From: Pseudotabrizicola alkalilacus
GTDB lineage: Bacteria; Pseudomonadota; Alphaproteobacteria; Rhodobacterales; Rhodobacteraceae
Reading direction: 5' to 3'
Length of the DNA: 64,000 nt
Assembly (NCBI RefSeq): GCF_003443995.1
Contig: NZ_QWEY01000001.1
Location: 248,001-312,000, forward strand
Made by a program: the position numbers and the translations under genes. Under the pieces are notes generated by a model. It worked only from the letters and a program-made list of their open reading frames with translations. It ran no database searches and was not told the origin of the DNA. Below are positions 46,072-54,467 of this stretch, piece after piece. The number at the start of each line of letters is the position of its first letter. Position 1 is the stretch's first letter.

Positions 46072-46261
46072 ACAGGCCCCGCACCGGGTCGGCTGGGCAC
46101 AGACTGAACTGTTCCCGGGATTGCCGCCCAATCGTCTGCGGGGGAGGGTGGTGGCGGATCTGCCACATCAATACTCGGGCCGAAACAGGAAAACCGCTTG
46201 ACCTTTCCCGCCCCCTTCTGTTGAACGACCGCTGACCTGAACAATGGTGGCGGAAGTCCCG

Positions 46262-48118
46262 ATGGACGATCAGAACAAGAACCTCATCCTCGCAACCGTG
46301 CTGTCCTTTGTGGTCATCATGGTCTGGTTTGTGATGTTTCCTCCACCTGAGCCGGTGATTGACCCCAATGCGAACACCCCGGCGGTGACGCAGACCGATG
46401 CGACCTTGCCCCCGGCTGCGACGCAGCCCGGCGCGACCGCAACGGCTGATGGAGCAGCCCCAACGGCCGAAGCGCCGCGGCTGACCATCGACACGCCGGA
46501 ACTCACGGGCTCGATCTCGCTGCTGGGGGGCCGGATCGACGATCTGGAGCTGAAAACCTACAAGCAGACGCTGGACGAAAACTCCGGCATCGTGCGCCTG
46601 CTGGCGCCGGTGGGGCAGCCAAACGCCTATTACGCGCTGTTCGGTTGGGGCCCCGCCGGGGCGCTGAACTTCGAGGACGTGCCCGGTGCCAACACCGAGT
46701 GGATGCCCGCAGGCGGCGGCACCCTGTCGCCCGGTCAGCCGGTCACGCTGCGGTGGGACAATGGCAACGGCCTGAACTTCACCCGCCAGATCGCGGTGGA
46801 CGAGCATTTCATGTTCACCGTGACTGAGAGCGTGCAGAACACCGGCACGGCCGAGGCGCGGCTGTTTCCCTATGGTATCGTCGCCCGTCATGGCAAGCCG
46901 ACCAATCTTGAGAACTTCTTTGTCAGCCACGAAGGCGTGGTCGCCCGCGCCGATGGCAAGCTGACCGAAACCGATTACGATGACGTTGCCGACCTGCCGC
47001 TGGTCGACCGCGAAGGCGCACAGGCGCAGGTGGTCGAAGCGCAAACCGATGGCTGGATCGGTTTCACCGACAAGTACTGGATGACGGTTCTGGTGCCGGA
47101 ACAGGGCAAGCCCTTTACCTCGGTCACCAAATTTGTGCCGCAAGCCAATATCTACCAGACCGAGACCCGTCAGGCGGTCGTTGCGGTGGCGCCGGGTGAA
47201 ACGGTGTCTTCGACCCAGCGGCTGTTTGCCGGGGCCAAGCGGTGGGAAACCATCCGCGCCTATCAGAATGATGGCGCTGTCGGCACCACCGCTCAGCCGA
47301 TCCCCGGCTTTATCGACGCGATCGACTGGGGCTGGTTCTTTTTCCTGACCAAGCCGATCTTTGCGATCCTGCACTGGCTGAATGCCAATATCGGCAACAT
47401 GGGTGTCGCGATCATCGCGCTGACCTTTATCCTCAAGCTGCTGGTCCTGCCGCTGGCCTATAAATCCTATGTCAGCATGGCACGGATGAAAGAGCTGCAG
47501 CCCGAGATGGAGGCGCTCAAAGAGCGTGCGGGCGACGACAAGCAGATGATGCAGCGCGAGATGATGAAGCTGTACAAGGATAAAAAGGTAAACCCGGCTG
47601 CCGGGTGCCTGCCGATCCTGATCCAAATTCCGATCTTCTTTGCGCTGTACAAGGTGATCTTTGTCACCATCGAACTGCGTCATGCGCCGTTCTTTGGCTG
47701 GCTGAACGATCTGTCGGCCCCCGACAGCTCGTCGATCTTCAACCTGTTTGGCCTGCTGCCCTGGGCTTCGCCGGAACCGGGCACGATCCTGGCCCTGGTG
47801 TTCATCGGCATTCTGCCGATCCTGCTTGGCATCAGCATGTGGCTGCAGCAAAAGCTGAACCCGGCGCCCTCTGATCCGACGCAACAAATGATCTTTGCCT
47901 GGATGCCCTGGATTTTCATGTTCATGCTTGGCGGCTTTGCCAGCGGGTTGGTCGTGTACTGGATCACCAACAACGTGATTACCTTTACCCAGCAATACGC
48001 CATCATGCGCAGCCATGGTCACAAGCCGGATCTGTTCGGCAACATCAAGTCCGGCTTCAAGAAAAAGCCGCCTGTTGTTCCGGTGGCTGACAAGAGCGCG
48101 AAGCCCAAGAAGAAATGA
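46262..48118 (+). CDS. yidC: membrane protein insertase YidC
   Basis: 618 aa from ATG 46262 (GGAAG six bases before). N-terminal membrane anchor (NLILATVLSFVVIMVWFVMF), a Pro/Thr-rich linker, the periplasmic beta-sandwich (about residues 75-350), and five C-terminal helices with AYKSYVSMARMKELQPEMEA and PAAGCLPILIQIPIFFALYK. Inserts membrane proteins with or without SecYEG. A weak promoter-like TTGACC-17-TTGAAC lies at 46198-46226. Its stop overlaps the next start (ATGA). Confidence 0.96.
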   Translation: MDDQNKNLILATVLSFVVIMVWFVMFPPPEPVIDPNANTPAVTQTDATLPPAATQPGATATADGAAPTAEAPRLTIDTPELTGSISLLGGRIDDLELKTYKQTLDENSGIVRLLAPVGQPNAYYALFGWGPAGALNFEDVPGANTEWMPAGGGTLSPGQPVTLRWDNGNGLNFTRQIAVDEHFMFTVTESVQNTGTAEARLFPYGIVARHGKPTNLENFFVSHEGVVARADGKLTETDYDDVADLPLVDREGAQAQVVEAQTDGWIGFTDKYWMTVLVPEQGKPFTSVTKFVPQANIYQTETRQAVVAVAPGETVSSTQRLFAGAKRWETIRAYQNDGAVGTTAQPIPGFIDAIDWGWFFFLTKPIFAILHWLNANIGNMGVAIIALTFILKLLVLPLAYKSYVSMARMKELQPEMEALKERAGDDKQMMQREMMKLYKDKKVNPAAGCLPILIQIPIFFALYKVIFVTIELRHAPFFGWLNDLSAPDSSSIFNLFGLLPWASPEPGTILALVFIGILPILLGISMWLQQKLNPAPSDPTQQMIFAWMPWIFMFMLGGFASGLVVYWITNNVITFTQQYAIMRSHGHKPDLFGNIKSGFKKKPPVVPVADKSAKPKKK

Positions 48119-48861
48119 TCCGGCTGGCCCAGATCTGCCGCCATCCGATCAAATCCATAGGTTTTGAGGAACTGGCAAGCGCGCCCCTGACACAGGGGCG
48201 CGCTTTGCCGTTCGACCGGGAATGGGCGGTGCTGCACGAGGCTGCAAAGGCCGATGCCCTGACCGGCTGGACCCCCAAGATGAACTTTCTGCGCGGCGTG
48301 GCCGGGCCAGAGCTTATGGCGATCCGCGCCCGGCTGGATGAGGGCGCGCGGCGGGTAACGCTGAGCCATCCGACAGCGGGCGAGATCACGCTGGCCCCGG
48401 ATACCGACAGCGCCGTGCTGGTGGAATGGTTGCGACCGCTCTGGCCCGCCGACCGGCCCGCGCCTGCGCGGGTGGGTCATGTGCCGGGGCAGGCGATGAC
48501 CGATGTGCCCGAGCCATTTGTGGCGGTTCTGAACCTGGCCTCCAACGCCGATCTGGGCGCGCGGATGGGGCGCGATCTGTCGATGCATCGCTGGCGCGGC
48601 AATCTGTGGCTGGAGGGGCTTGCCCCTTGGGCCGAGTGGGATCTGCTGGGCCGCACCCTGCGGATCGGCGGGGCCGAACTGCGGATCGAGCAGCGCATCA
48701 CCCGTTGCAAGGCGACGACCGTCAACCCGGAGACGGGAGCTGTCGATGCCGACACGCTGGGCGCGCTGCAAAGCGCGTTTGGCCATCAGGACTTTGGCAC
48801 CTATGCCATGGTCACAAAATCCGGTCCCATCGCGCGTGGCGACCAAGTGGAGGTGCTATGA
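48115..48861 (+). CDS. MOSC-domain protein
   Basis: 248 aa. N-terminal beta-barrel segment with RHPIKSIGFEELASAPLTQG and LPFDREWAVLHE, then the MOSC domain with the expected Cys in IEQRITRCKATTVNP and the C-terminal DFGTYAMVTKSGPIARGD. MOSC proteins bind the molybdenum cofactor or carry sulfur; the substrate of this type is unknown. Overlaps yidC and engB by four bases each. Confidence 0.85.
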   Translation: MIRLAQICRHPIKSIGFEELASAPLTQGRALPFDREWAVLHEAAKADALTGWTPKMNFLRGVAGPELMAIRARLDEGARRVTLSHPTAGEITLAPDTDSAVLVEWLRPLWPADRPAPARVGHVPGQAMTDVPEPFVAVLNLASNADLGARMGRDLSMHRWRGNLWLEGLAPWAEWDLLGRTLRIGGAELRIEQRITRCKATTVNPETGAVDADTLGALQSAFGHQDFGTYAMVTKSGPIARGDQVEVL

Positions 48862-49511
48862 GCGCTGTACGTTTTCCCTTGGCCGAGATGCCTGACCTTG
48901 AGCCCCGCGAAAAGGGGCGGCTGCTGTTTGCCGGGCCGGTCGATTTTGTCAAAGGCGTGGTCGCCATGCCGGGCCTGCCACCGGCGGACCGGCTTGAGGT
49001 CTGCTTTGCCGGGCGCTCGAACGTCGGGAAATCCAGCCTGATCAACGCGCTGACCGGGCGCAAGACGCTGGCGCGGGCGTCGAACACGCCGGGTCGGACA
49101 CAAGAAATCAACTATTTCGCCCTGGGCGAGCAGCGCTATATGGTCGACCTTCCCGGCTATGGCTATGCCGAGGCGCCGCTGGCTGTGGTCGAAAAATGGC
49201 AGGCGTTGCTGCGGTCGTATCTGCAAGGGCGCCAGACCCTGCGGCGGGCCTTTGTGCTGGTGGACACCCGGCACGGGATCAAGGCGGTGGATCAGGAGAT
49301 CCTGTCGCTGCTGGACAAATCCGCGGTGACTTTTCAGGTGGTGATGACCAAGGCCGACAAGGTGAACGCGGCGACGCGCGAGGCCAATATCGAACAGGTG
49401 CAGGCGGCGCTGACCAAGCATCCGGCGGCCTATCCGGAAATCGTGATCACCAGTTCGGAAAAGGGTGAGGGGATCGAGACCCTACGCGCGATCATCGCCA
49501 CGCTGGAGTGA
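48858..49511 (+). CDS. engB: ribosome biogenesis GTP-binding protein EngB/YihA
   Basis: 217 aa. TRAFAC GTPase motifs: G1 [15 protein letters not shown] (about residues 51-65), G2 [12 protein letters not shown]3 [12 protein letters not shown]4 MTKADKV, G5 near TSSEKGEG. Needed for 50S assembly. The ATG overlaps the MOSC stop. Its last 30 bases overlap the convergent yidD gene. Confidence 0.95.
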   Translation: MSAVRFPLAEMPDLEPREKGRLLFAGPVDFVKGVVAMPGLPPADRLEVCFAGRSNVGKSSLINALTGRKTLARASNTPGRTQEINYFALGEQRYMVDLPGYGYAEAPLAVVEKWQALLRSYLQGRQTLRRAFVLVDTRHGIKAVDQEILSLLDKSAVTFQVVMTKADKVNAATREANIEQVQAALTKHPAAYPEIVITSSEKGEGIETLRAIIATLE

Positions 49512-49751
49512 GGCATCATGTGCCGGGTCAGACCCCGGCACCGGGTCATAGCCGTGACCGCCCCATGGGTGGCAGCGGCAGATCCGATGTGCGGTCAGAT
49601 AGCCGCCCTTGAGGCCGCCATGGCGCTGCAGCGCCTCCAGCGCATAAGCGGAGCAGGTGGGCTGAAAGCGGCAGCCATGGCCGACCCAAGGGCTGAGCAA
49701 CAGGCGATAGGCGCGCACCGGCAGCGCCACCAGATGCGCCAGCGGGGTCAT
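49482..49751 (-). CDS. yidD: membrane protein insertion efficiency factor YidD
   Basis: 89 aa from ATG 49751. Core motif [20 protein letters not shown], then [20 protein letters not shown] and [17 protein letters not shown]. YidD aids membrane protein insertion by an unclear route. The C-terminal dozen residues read antisense through the end of engB, so the tail looks acquired at a rearrangement junction. Its start overlaps the rnpA stop. Confidence 0.92.
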   Translation of the reverse strand: MTPLAHLVALPVRAYRLLLSPWVGHGCRFQPTCSAYALEALQRHGGLKGGYLTAHRICRCHPWGGHGYDPVPGSDPAHDASLQRGDDRA

Positions 49752-50176
49752 GCCCGTGGCGCGTGTATCGCACGCAGCGCGGTTTCCAGATCGGTCAGCA
49801 ATTGGGCAAAGGGGCGGTCCACGGTCACACCGGGCCGGGCCACCAGCACATAATCCCATCCGGGCTGTGCCAGTTGTGGCAACACGGCACGCGCAATTTC
49901 CCGCAGGCGGCGCTTGGCGCGGTTGCGGAACACGGCATTGCCGATTTTCTTTGAGGCGGTAAAGCCGACCTGCACCCCCGGCTTGCCATCATTGCGGCAG
50001 CGGGCCTGCACCAGAAAACCACCCGCGCCCTGCCTGCGCGCCGAGGCTGTGCGCAGGAATTCGGGGCGGTGGCGCATGGTCGTTATGCAAAGTGAAACCG
50101 CCGGAGGCGCACAGGGCGCTTCGGCGGTTATGCCAATGCCCGTTTCCTCCGGCGGCGTCATGTCTTGCCTATCCAT
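49748..50176 (-). CDS. rnpA: ribonuclease P protein component
   Basis: 142 aa with the RNase P protein signature [17 protein letters not shown] (about residues 76-92) and [10 protein letters not shown]. An N-terminal extension of about 30 residues precedes the conserved [19 protein letters not shown] start; ATG 50161 would shorten it by five. It helps the RNase P RNA mature tRNA 5' ends. Confidence 0.92.
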   Translation of the reverse strand: MDRQDMTPPEETGIGITAEAPCAPPAVSLCITTMRHRPEFLRTASARRQGAGGFLVQARCRNDGKPGVQVGFTASKKIGNAVFRNRAKRRLREIARAVLPQLAQPGWDYVLVARPGVTVDRPFAQLLTDLETALRAIHAPRA

Positions 50177-50203
50177 AAGCGGCCCTGAACGGGGCCGAAG
50201 GAC

Positions 50204-50338
50204 TTATGCCGACAGCTTGTGACGGCCCTTGGCGCGGCGGGCGGCCAGCACCAGACGACCACCTTTGGTGGCCATGCGGGCGCGGAAACCATGGCGACGC
50301 TTGCGGACCAGGTTGGACGGTTGAAATGTGCGCTTCAT
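50204..50338 (-). CDS. rpmH: 50S ribosomal protein L34
   Basis: 44 aa: [20 protein letters not shown], then the usual [18 protein letters not shown] and HKLSA end. Too short to be noticed by length alone but unmistakable. Upstream of rnpA, 27 bases apart, with its own promoter at 50406-50434. Confidence 0.97.
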   Translation of the reverse strand: MKRTFQPSNLVRKRRHGFRARMATKGGRLVLAARRAKGRHKLSA

Positions 50339-50405
50339 CGCGGCTCTCCATCAGACGGCTTGCCCGAACCCCAAAGGATTCGAGGGCAGGGAACTTGAAG
50401 CCCGG

Positions 50406-50434
50406 TCTTTACGCAGGGTTTGAACCCAAGTCAA
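50406..50434 (-). promoter_or_regulatory. predicted promoter of rpmH-rnpA-yidD
   Basis: On the minus strand TTGACT (50429-50434) and TAAAGA (50406-50411) are spaced by exactly 17 bases, about 70 bases before the rpmH start. The -10 is weak but the -35 and spacing fit a sigma-70 promoter. Confidence 0.55.
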
Positions 50435-50587
50435 CGCAAGGCACGCCGAATTCGGGCAACATTTCGCAGAAGATCGCGGCGGCAGGCCTGATCAATGCAC
50501 CGTGATGCCGTTGTTGCAAAGCAATTTTGCTGAAACACATCTCCACCCGCGCCCGTAGGGAAGGGAAATGCTGTTGAAAGGGATGTC

Positions 50588-51301
50588 ATGCCGACCACTG
50601 AAAACCCCTGGCTGAAACGCCTGCCGATCCTTGTGATTGCCGCTGTCGCTGTTCTGGGGGCCTTTCTTTTGCGCGATCAGTTCAGTTTTGACTCGCTTGC
50701 CCGGCACCGCGAGTCGCTGCTGGCGTTTCGCGACGGGAACTTTGCCTTTGCCAGCCTTGTCTTTGTCGCGACCTATATGGTGATCGTGGCGTTCAGCCTG
50801 CCGGGGGCGACCATTGCCACCTTGACCGGCGGCTTTTTGTTCGGGCTGTTTCCGGGGGTGTTTTACAATGTCGGCGCGGCAACGCTTGGCGCGGTGGCGA
50901 TTTTTCTGGCCGCCCGCGCCGGGTTTGGCGCGGATGTGGCGGCGCGGATCGCGGAAAAGGGCGGGGCGGCGGCCCGGCTGCAACAGGGGCTGCGCGACAA
51001 CGAATGGTCGGCCCTGCTGATCATGCGGCTGGTGCCGGTGGTGCCGTTTTTTATCGCGAATCTGCTGCCGGCCTTTGTCGGTGCCTCGCTGATGCGGTTC
51101 GCAGTGACCACATTTTTCGGGATCATTCCGGGCGGGCTGGTGTTTACCTCGGTGGGCGCCGGTCTGGGCGAGGTGTTCGCACGCGGCGAGACCCCTGATC
51201 TGTCGATTATCTTCGCGCCGCATATCATCGGCCCGATTCTGGGGCTGGCCGCCTTGTCGGCGCTGCCTGTACTGCTCAAGCGTTTCAAAAGGGAGGCCTG
51301 A
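50588..51301 (+). CDS. TVP38/TMEM64-family (SNARE-associated/DedA-like) membrane protein
   Basis: 237 aa. Helical membrane protein with the family core: FSLPGATIATLTGGFLFGLF (about residues 79-98), IMRLVPVVPFFIANLLPAF and TTFFGIIPGGLVFTSVGAGL. Such proteins resemble DedA lipid scramblase/transporter folds. It starts the unit with the flavoprotein downstream (1-base gap), a frequent pairing in proteobacteria. Confidence 0.88.
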   Translation: MPTTENPWLKRLPILVIAAVAVLGAFLLRDQFSFDSLARHRESLLAFRDGNFAFASLVFVATYMVIVAFSLPGATIATLTGGFLFGLFPGVFYNVGAATLGAVAIFLAARAGFGADVAARIAEKGGAAARLQQGLRDNEWSALLIMRLVPVVPFFIANLLPAFVGASLMRFAVTTFFGIIPGGLVFTSVGAGLGEVFARGETPDLSIIFAPHIIGPILGLAALSALPVLLKRFKREA

Positions 51302-51302
51302 C

Positions 51303-52721
51303 ATGAGCCTGATCGAGACAGACATCTGCATCATCGGCGCAGGCTCCGGCGGGTTGTCGGTGGCGGCGGGCGCGGTGCAGATGGGCGCGCGCGTGGTGCT
51401 GATCGAGGGCGGCGAGATGGGCGGCGACTGCCTGAACGCGGGCTGCGTGCCGTCCAAAGCGCTGATCGCGGCGGCCAAGGCGGCGCAGGCAATGCGGGAC
51501 GGCGCGCGTTTTGGCATCACCCCGGTCGAGCCGGAGGTCGACTTTGGCGCGGTCAAGGATCACGTGGCACAGGTGATCACCACGATTGCCCCGGTCGACA
51601 GTCAGGAGCGGTTCGAGGGGCTAGGCGTTCAGGTGATCCGCGATTGGGCGCGGTTCACTGGGCCGGATACGCTTGAGGCGGGGGGCCAGACCATCAAGGC
51701 CCGCCGTTTTGTCATTGCCACCGGCAGCCGCCCGCTGGTGCCGCCGATTGCGGGCATTGAGACCGTGCCCTACCTGACCAACGAGACAATCTTTGCTCTG
51801 CGCGACCGGCCCGCGCATCTGATCATCATCGGCGGCGGGCCGATCGGGATGGAAATGGCACAGGCGCACCGGCGGCTGGGAGCATCGGTGACGGTGATCG
51901 AGGGCGCAAAGGCGTTTGGCCGGGATGATCCGGAACTGGCGGCGGTGGCACTGGCCAATCTGCGCGCCGAAGGGGTGGAGATACTGGAAGATGCGCCGGT
52001 CACAACCGTTTCAGGTCAGGCGGGTGCTATCAAAGTCACGCTGAAAGACGGCCGTGATGTGCAGGGCAGCCATCTGCTGCTGGCGGTCGGGCGCAAGGTG
52101 CATCTGGACGGGCTGAACCTTGAGGTTGCCGGGGTGACCCACGACCGAAAGGGTATAGCCGTCGGCCCCGATCTGCGCAGTTCCAACCGCCGGGTCTATG
52201 CAGTGGGCGATGTGGCGGGCGGGCTGCAGTTTACCCATGTCGCGGGCTACCACGCAGGGATCGTAATCCGCCAGATTGTGCTGGGCCTGCCTGCAAAGAC
52301 CAGCACACATCACATTCCATGGGTCACCTACACCGACCCGGAACTCGCTCAGGTTGGCCTGACCGAGGCCGAGGCGCGCAAGGCGCATGGCGATGCGCTG
52401 ACCGTGCTGCGGCAGGAGTTCGCGCACAATGACCGCGCACAGGCCGAGGGCAAGCCGAAGGGGCTGCTGAAGGTGATGGTGGTCAAGGGCAGGCCAGTGG
52501 GTGCGTCCATCGTCGGGCCGCAGGCGGGCGAGTTGATCGGGCTTTGGGCCTTTGCCATCGCGTCGCGCGTCAAGATGTCGGCAATCGCCGGCATGGTTGC
52601 GCCCTATCCGACGTTGGGTGAAATCTCGAAACGTGCGGCAGGAGCCTATTTTTCCCCTAAACTCTTTGATAATCCTATGCTCAAGCGGTTTGTGCGGCTG
52701 GTGCAGAGATTTTTGCCGTGA
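51303..52721 (+). CDS. dihydrolipoamide dehydrogenase/mercuric reductase-like flavoprotein
   Basis: 472 aa. FAD-binding IIGAGSGGLSVA (about residues 10-21), the redox-active disulfide GGDCLNAGCVPSKAL (about 41-55), NAD-binding IIIGGGPIGMEMAQAH (about 175-190), and VYAVGDVAGGLQFTHVAGYH. The C-terminal dimer interface lacks the HAHPT His-Glu pair of true Lpd in clear form and lacks the C-terminal Cys pair of MerA, so it is neither for certain. Coupled to the TVP38 gene, it probably drives an unknown membrane redox process. Confidence 0.85.
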   Translation: MSLIETDICIIGAGSGGLSVAAGAVQMGARVVLIEGGEMGGDCLNAGCVPSKALIAAAKAAQAMRDGARFGITPVEPEVDFGAVKDHVAQVITTIAPVDSQERFEGLGVQVIRDWARFTGPDTLEAGGQTIKARRFVIATGSRPLVPPIAGIETVPYLTNETIFALRDRPAHLIIIGGGPIGMEMAQAHRRLGASVTVIEGAKAFGRDDPELAAVALANLRAEGVEILEDAPVTTVSGQAGAIKVTLKDGRDVQGSHLLLAVGRKVHLDGLNLEVAGVTHDRKGIAVGPDLRSSNRRVYAVGDVAGGLQFTHVAGYHAGIVIRQIVLGLPAKTSTHHIPWVTYTDPELAQVGLTEAEARKAHGDALTVLRQEFAHNDRAQAEGKPKGLLKVMVVKGRPVGASIVGPQAGELIGLWAFAIASRVKMSAIAGMVAPYPTLGEISKRAAGAYFSPKLFDNPMLKRFVRLVQRFLP

Positions 52722-52748
52722 CGCAAGGCGACAGGAGGGCGAAACAGG

Positions 52749-54170
52749 GTGAAGGCGGGGCACGGCGGGTTTTTCAAGACGCTCTCGGGGCGGTTCCTGC
52801 TGCTGACAATCGCCTTTGTCATGTTGGCCGAAGTCCTGATTCTGGTGCCTTCGGTCGCGCGGTTCCGGGCTGATTATCTGCTGTTGCGGCTGGAAAAGGC
52901 GCAGATCGCCTCTCTCGCGCTGCTTACAACGGATGAGGTGATCGCGCCGGATCTGGAGGCCGAGTTGCTGGTGAATGCGGGCGTGTTCAACGTGGTGCTG
53001 CGCCGCGATGAGGTGCGGCAGCTGGCACTGTCCTCGCCCATTCCGGCAGCGATCTATGATACGTATGATCTGCGTGCCTCTGGCCCGTGGGAGCTGATCC
53101 GCGATGCCATCGGCGTGATGCGCGATCCGGTCAACCGGGTGATCCGGGTGATCGGCAATCCGGTGCAACAGGCGGGGCTGCTGATCGAGGTCACGATGGA
53201 GACCGGGCCGTTGCGAAAGGCGATGCTGGAATACGGCCTGCGCATTCTGGTGCTGTCGGTGCTGATTTCGGCGGTGACGGCGGTTTTGTTGTTCATATCG
53301 GTGCAGCGGATGATCGTGGCCCCGATCCGCCGCGTGGTGCGCCACATGCAAGCCTATGCCGAGGCCCCCGAAGACGCCCGCCGCGTGATCGCACCAACCT
53401 CACCTGTGGTCGAGCTGCGGGCGGCCGAGGATGCGCTGGAAAGCATGCAAAAGCAGCTCACCGGCGCGTTGCGGCAAAAGGAACGGCTGGCCCAGCTGGG
53501 CGGGGCGGTGGCCAAGATCAGCCACGATCTGCGCAACATCCTGACCACGGCGCAGCTGTTTGCCGACCGGATCGAGGGCAGCGCCGACCCGATGGTGGCC
53601 CGCGCTGCGCCCAAGCTGGTGAACTCGATCAGCCGCGCGGTCAGCCTGTGCGAGTCGACGCTGGCCTTTGGCAAGGCCGAAGAACCGCCGCCACGGCTGG
53701 AGCGGCTTGCCCTGCGCCCGCTGGCCGAAGAGGTGGCCGAGGCCGAGGGCCTGCTGGGCGAAAGCCCCGTCACCGCCCTGATCGACATCCCCCCCGGTTT
53801 CATTCTGCGCGCCGATGGCGAGCAGCTGTTCCGCGTGCTGTCCAATCTGGTGCGCAACGCCCGGCAGGCGATGGAAGCAACGGGGCAGGGCGGGGTGGTC
53901 GAGATTTCGGCAGGCGAGGATGATGCGCAGTGGTGGTTACGGGTGGGGGACACCGGGCCGGGACTGCCGCCAAAGGCCCGCGAGCACCTGTTTGCCGCGT
54001 TTCAGGGCGGCACGCGCAAGGGGGGCACCGGGCTTGGACTGGCCATCGCGGCAGAGCTGATCCGGGGCCATGGCGGTCGGCTGGAGCTGGGGCGCAGCGA
54101 TAGCGATGGTACAGAGTTTCTGATTCACCTGCCCAAACAGATTTCGGAAAACAGTCTTGCGAATGTGTGA
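52749..54170 (+). CDS. sensor histidine kinase
   Basis: 473 aa from GTG 52749 (AGGAGG ten bases before). Membrane helix about 14-32, a periplasmic sensor part (to about 160), second helix about 165-185 (LVLSVLISAVTAVLLFISVQ), HAMP-like linker, then the H-box VAKISHDLRNIL (phospho-His about 258), N-box NLVRNARQAM, G1 DTGPGLPPKA and G2 GGTGLGLAIAAELI. No response regulator is adjacent, so it is an orphan kinase here. Confidence 0.9.
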   Translation: MKAGHGGFFKTLSGRFLLLTIAFVMLAEVLILVPSVARFRADYLLLRLEKAQIASLALLTTDEVIAPDLEAELLVNAGVFNVVLRRDEVRQLALSSPIPAAIYDTYDLRASGPWELIRDAIGVMRDPVNRVIRVIGNPVQQAGLLIEVTMETGPLRKAMLEYGLRILVLSVLISAVTAVLLFISVQRMIVAPIRRVVRHMQAYAEAPEDARRVIAPTSPVVELRAAEDALESMQKQLTGALRQKERLAQLGGAVAKISHDLRNILTTAQLFADRIEGSADPMVARAAPKLVNSISRAVSLCESTLAFGKAEEPPPRLERLALRPLAEEVAEAEGLLGESPVTALIDIPPGFILRADGEQLFRVLSNLVRNARQAMEATGQGGVVEISAGEDDAQWWLRVGDTGPGLPPKAREHLFAAFQGGTRKGGTGLGLAIAAELIRGHGGRLELGRSDSDGTEFLIHLPKQISENSLANV

Positions 54171-54179
54171 CTTTTGCCC

Positions 54180-54208
54180 TTGCAAACCCCGGCGGGGGCC
54201 GCTAAATC
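54180..54208 (+). promoter_or_regulatory. predicted promoter of tRNA-Arg
   Basis: TTGCAA (54180-54185) and TAAATC (54203-54208) are spaced by exactly 17 bases and end 12 bases before the tRNA, a normal distance for a tRNA promoter. Confidence 0.6.
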
Positions 54209-54220
54209 CGCCCTCATAGT

Positions 54221-54297
54221 GGACCCGTAGCTCAGCTGGATAGAGCATCAGACTACGAATCTGAGGGTCGGGCGTTCGAATCGCTCCGGGTTCACCA
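54221..54297 (+). tRNA. tRNA-Arg (anticodon ACG), CCA encoded
   Basis: A full cloverleaf: acceptor GGACCCG with CGGGTTC (one G-U pair), D arm GCTC...GAGC, anticodon stem TCAGA/TCTGA around CTACGAA with ACG at 54255-54257, variable loop GGGTC, T arm GGGCG-TTCGAAT-CGCTC, discriminator A and an encoded CCA. It reads CGN Arg codons after A-to-I editing. No integrase or duplicated tRNA end follows it. Confidence 0.97.
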
Positions 54298-54467
54298 TTC
54301 CTCTTTCAGGCGTCGCCAAGAAATTGCCTTTTTTCATCAGGCAGTTGCCCTGTGACATGATTTTACATGTCCCGCCTGCGAGTCAGACTGCATTCCCTGT
54401 GCGCCGCCGCGTTGCTGTGCCCCAGCGTCGCGTCACCGCCGGGGCAAGCAAAGCACTGACCGCGCTG

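Noticed and set aside
45788-48022. 744-codon antisense frame across the EAL gene end and yidC
   Set aside because: Overlaps two recognised genes over its whole length and shows no protein signature.
54298-54467. Possible integration site downstream of tRNA-Arg
   Set aside because: No integrase remnant, no repeated tRNA 3' end and no composition change; the following genes look native.
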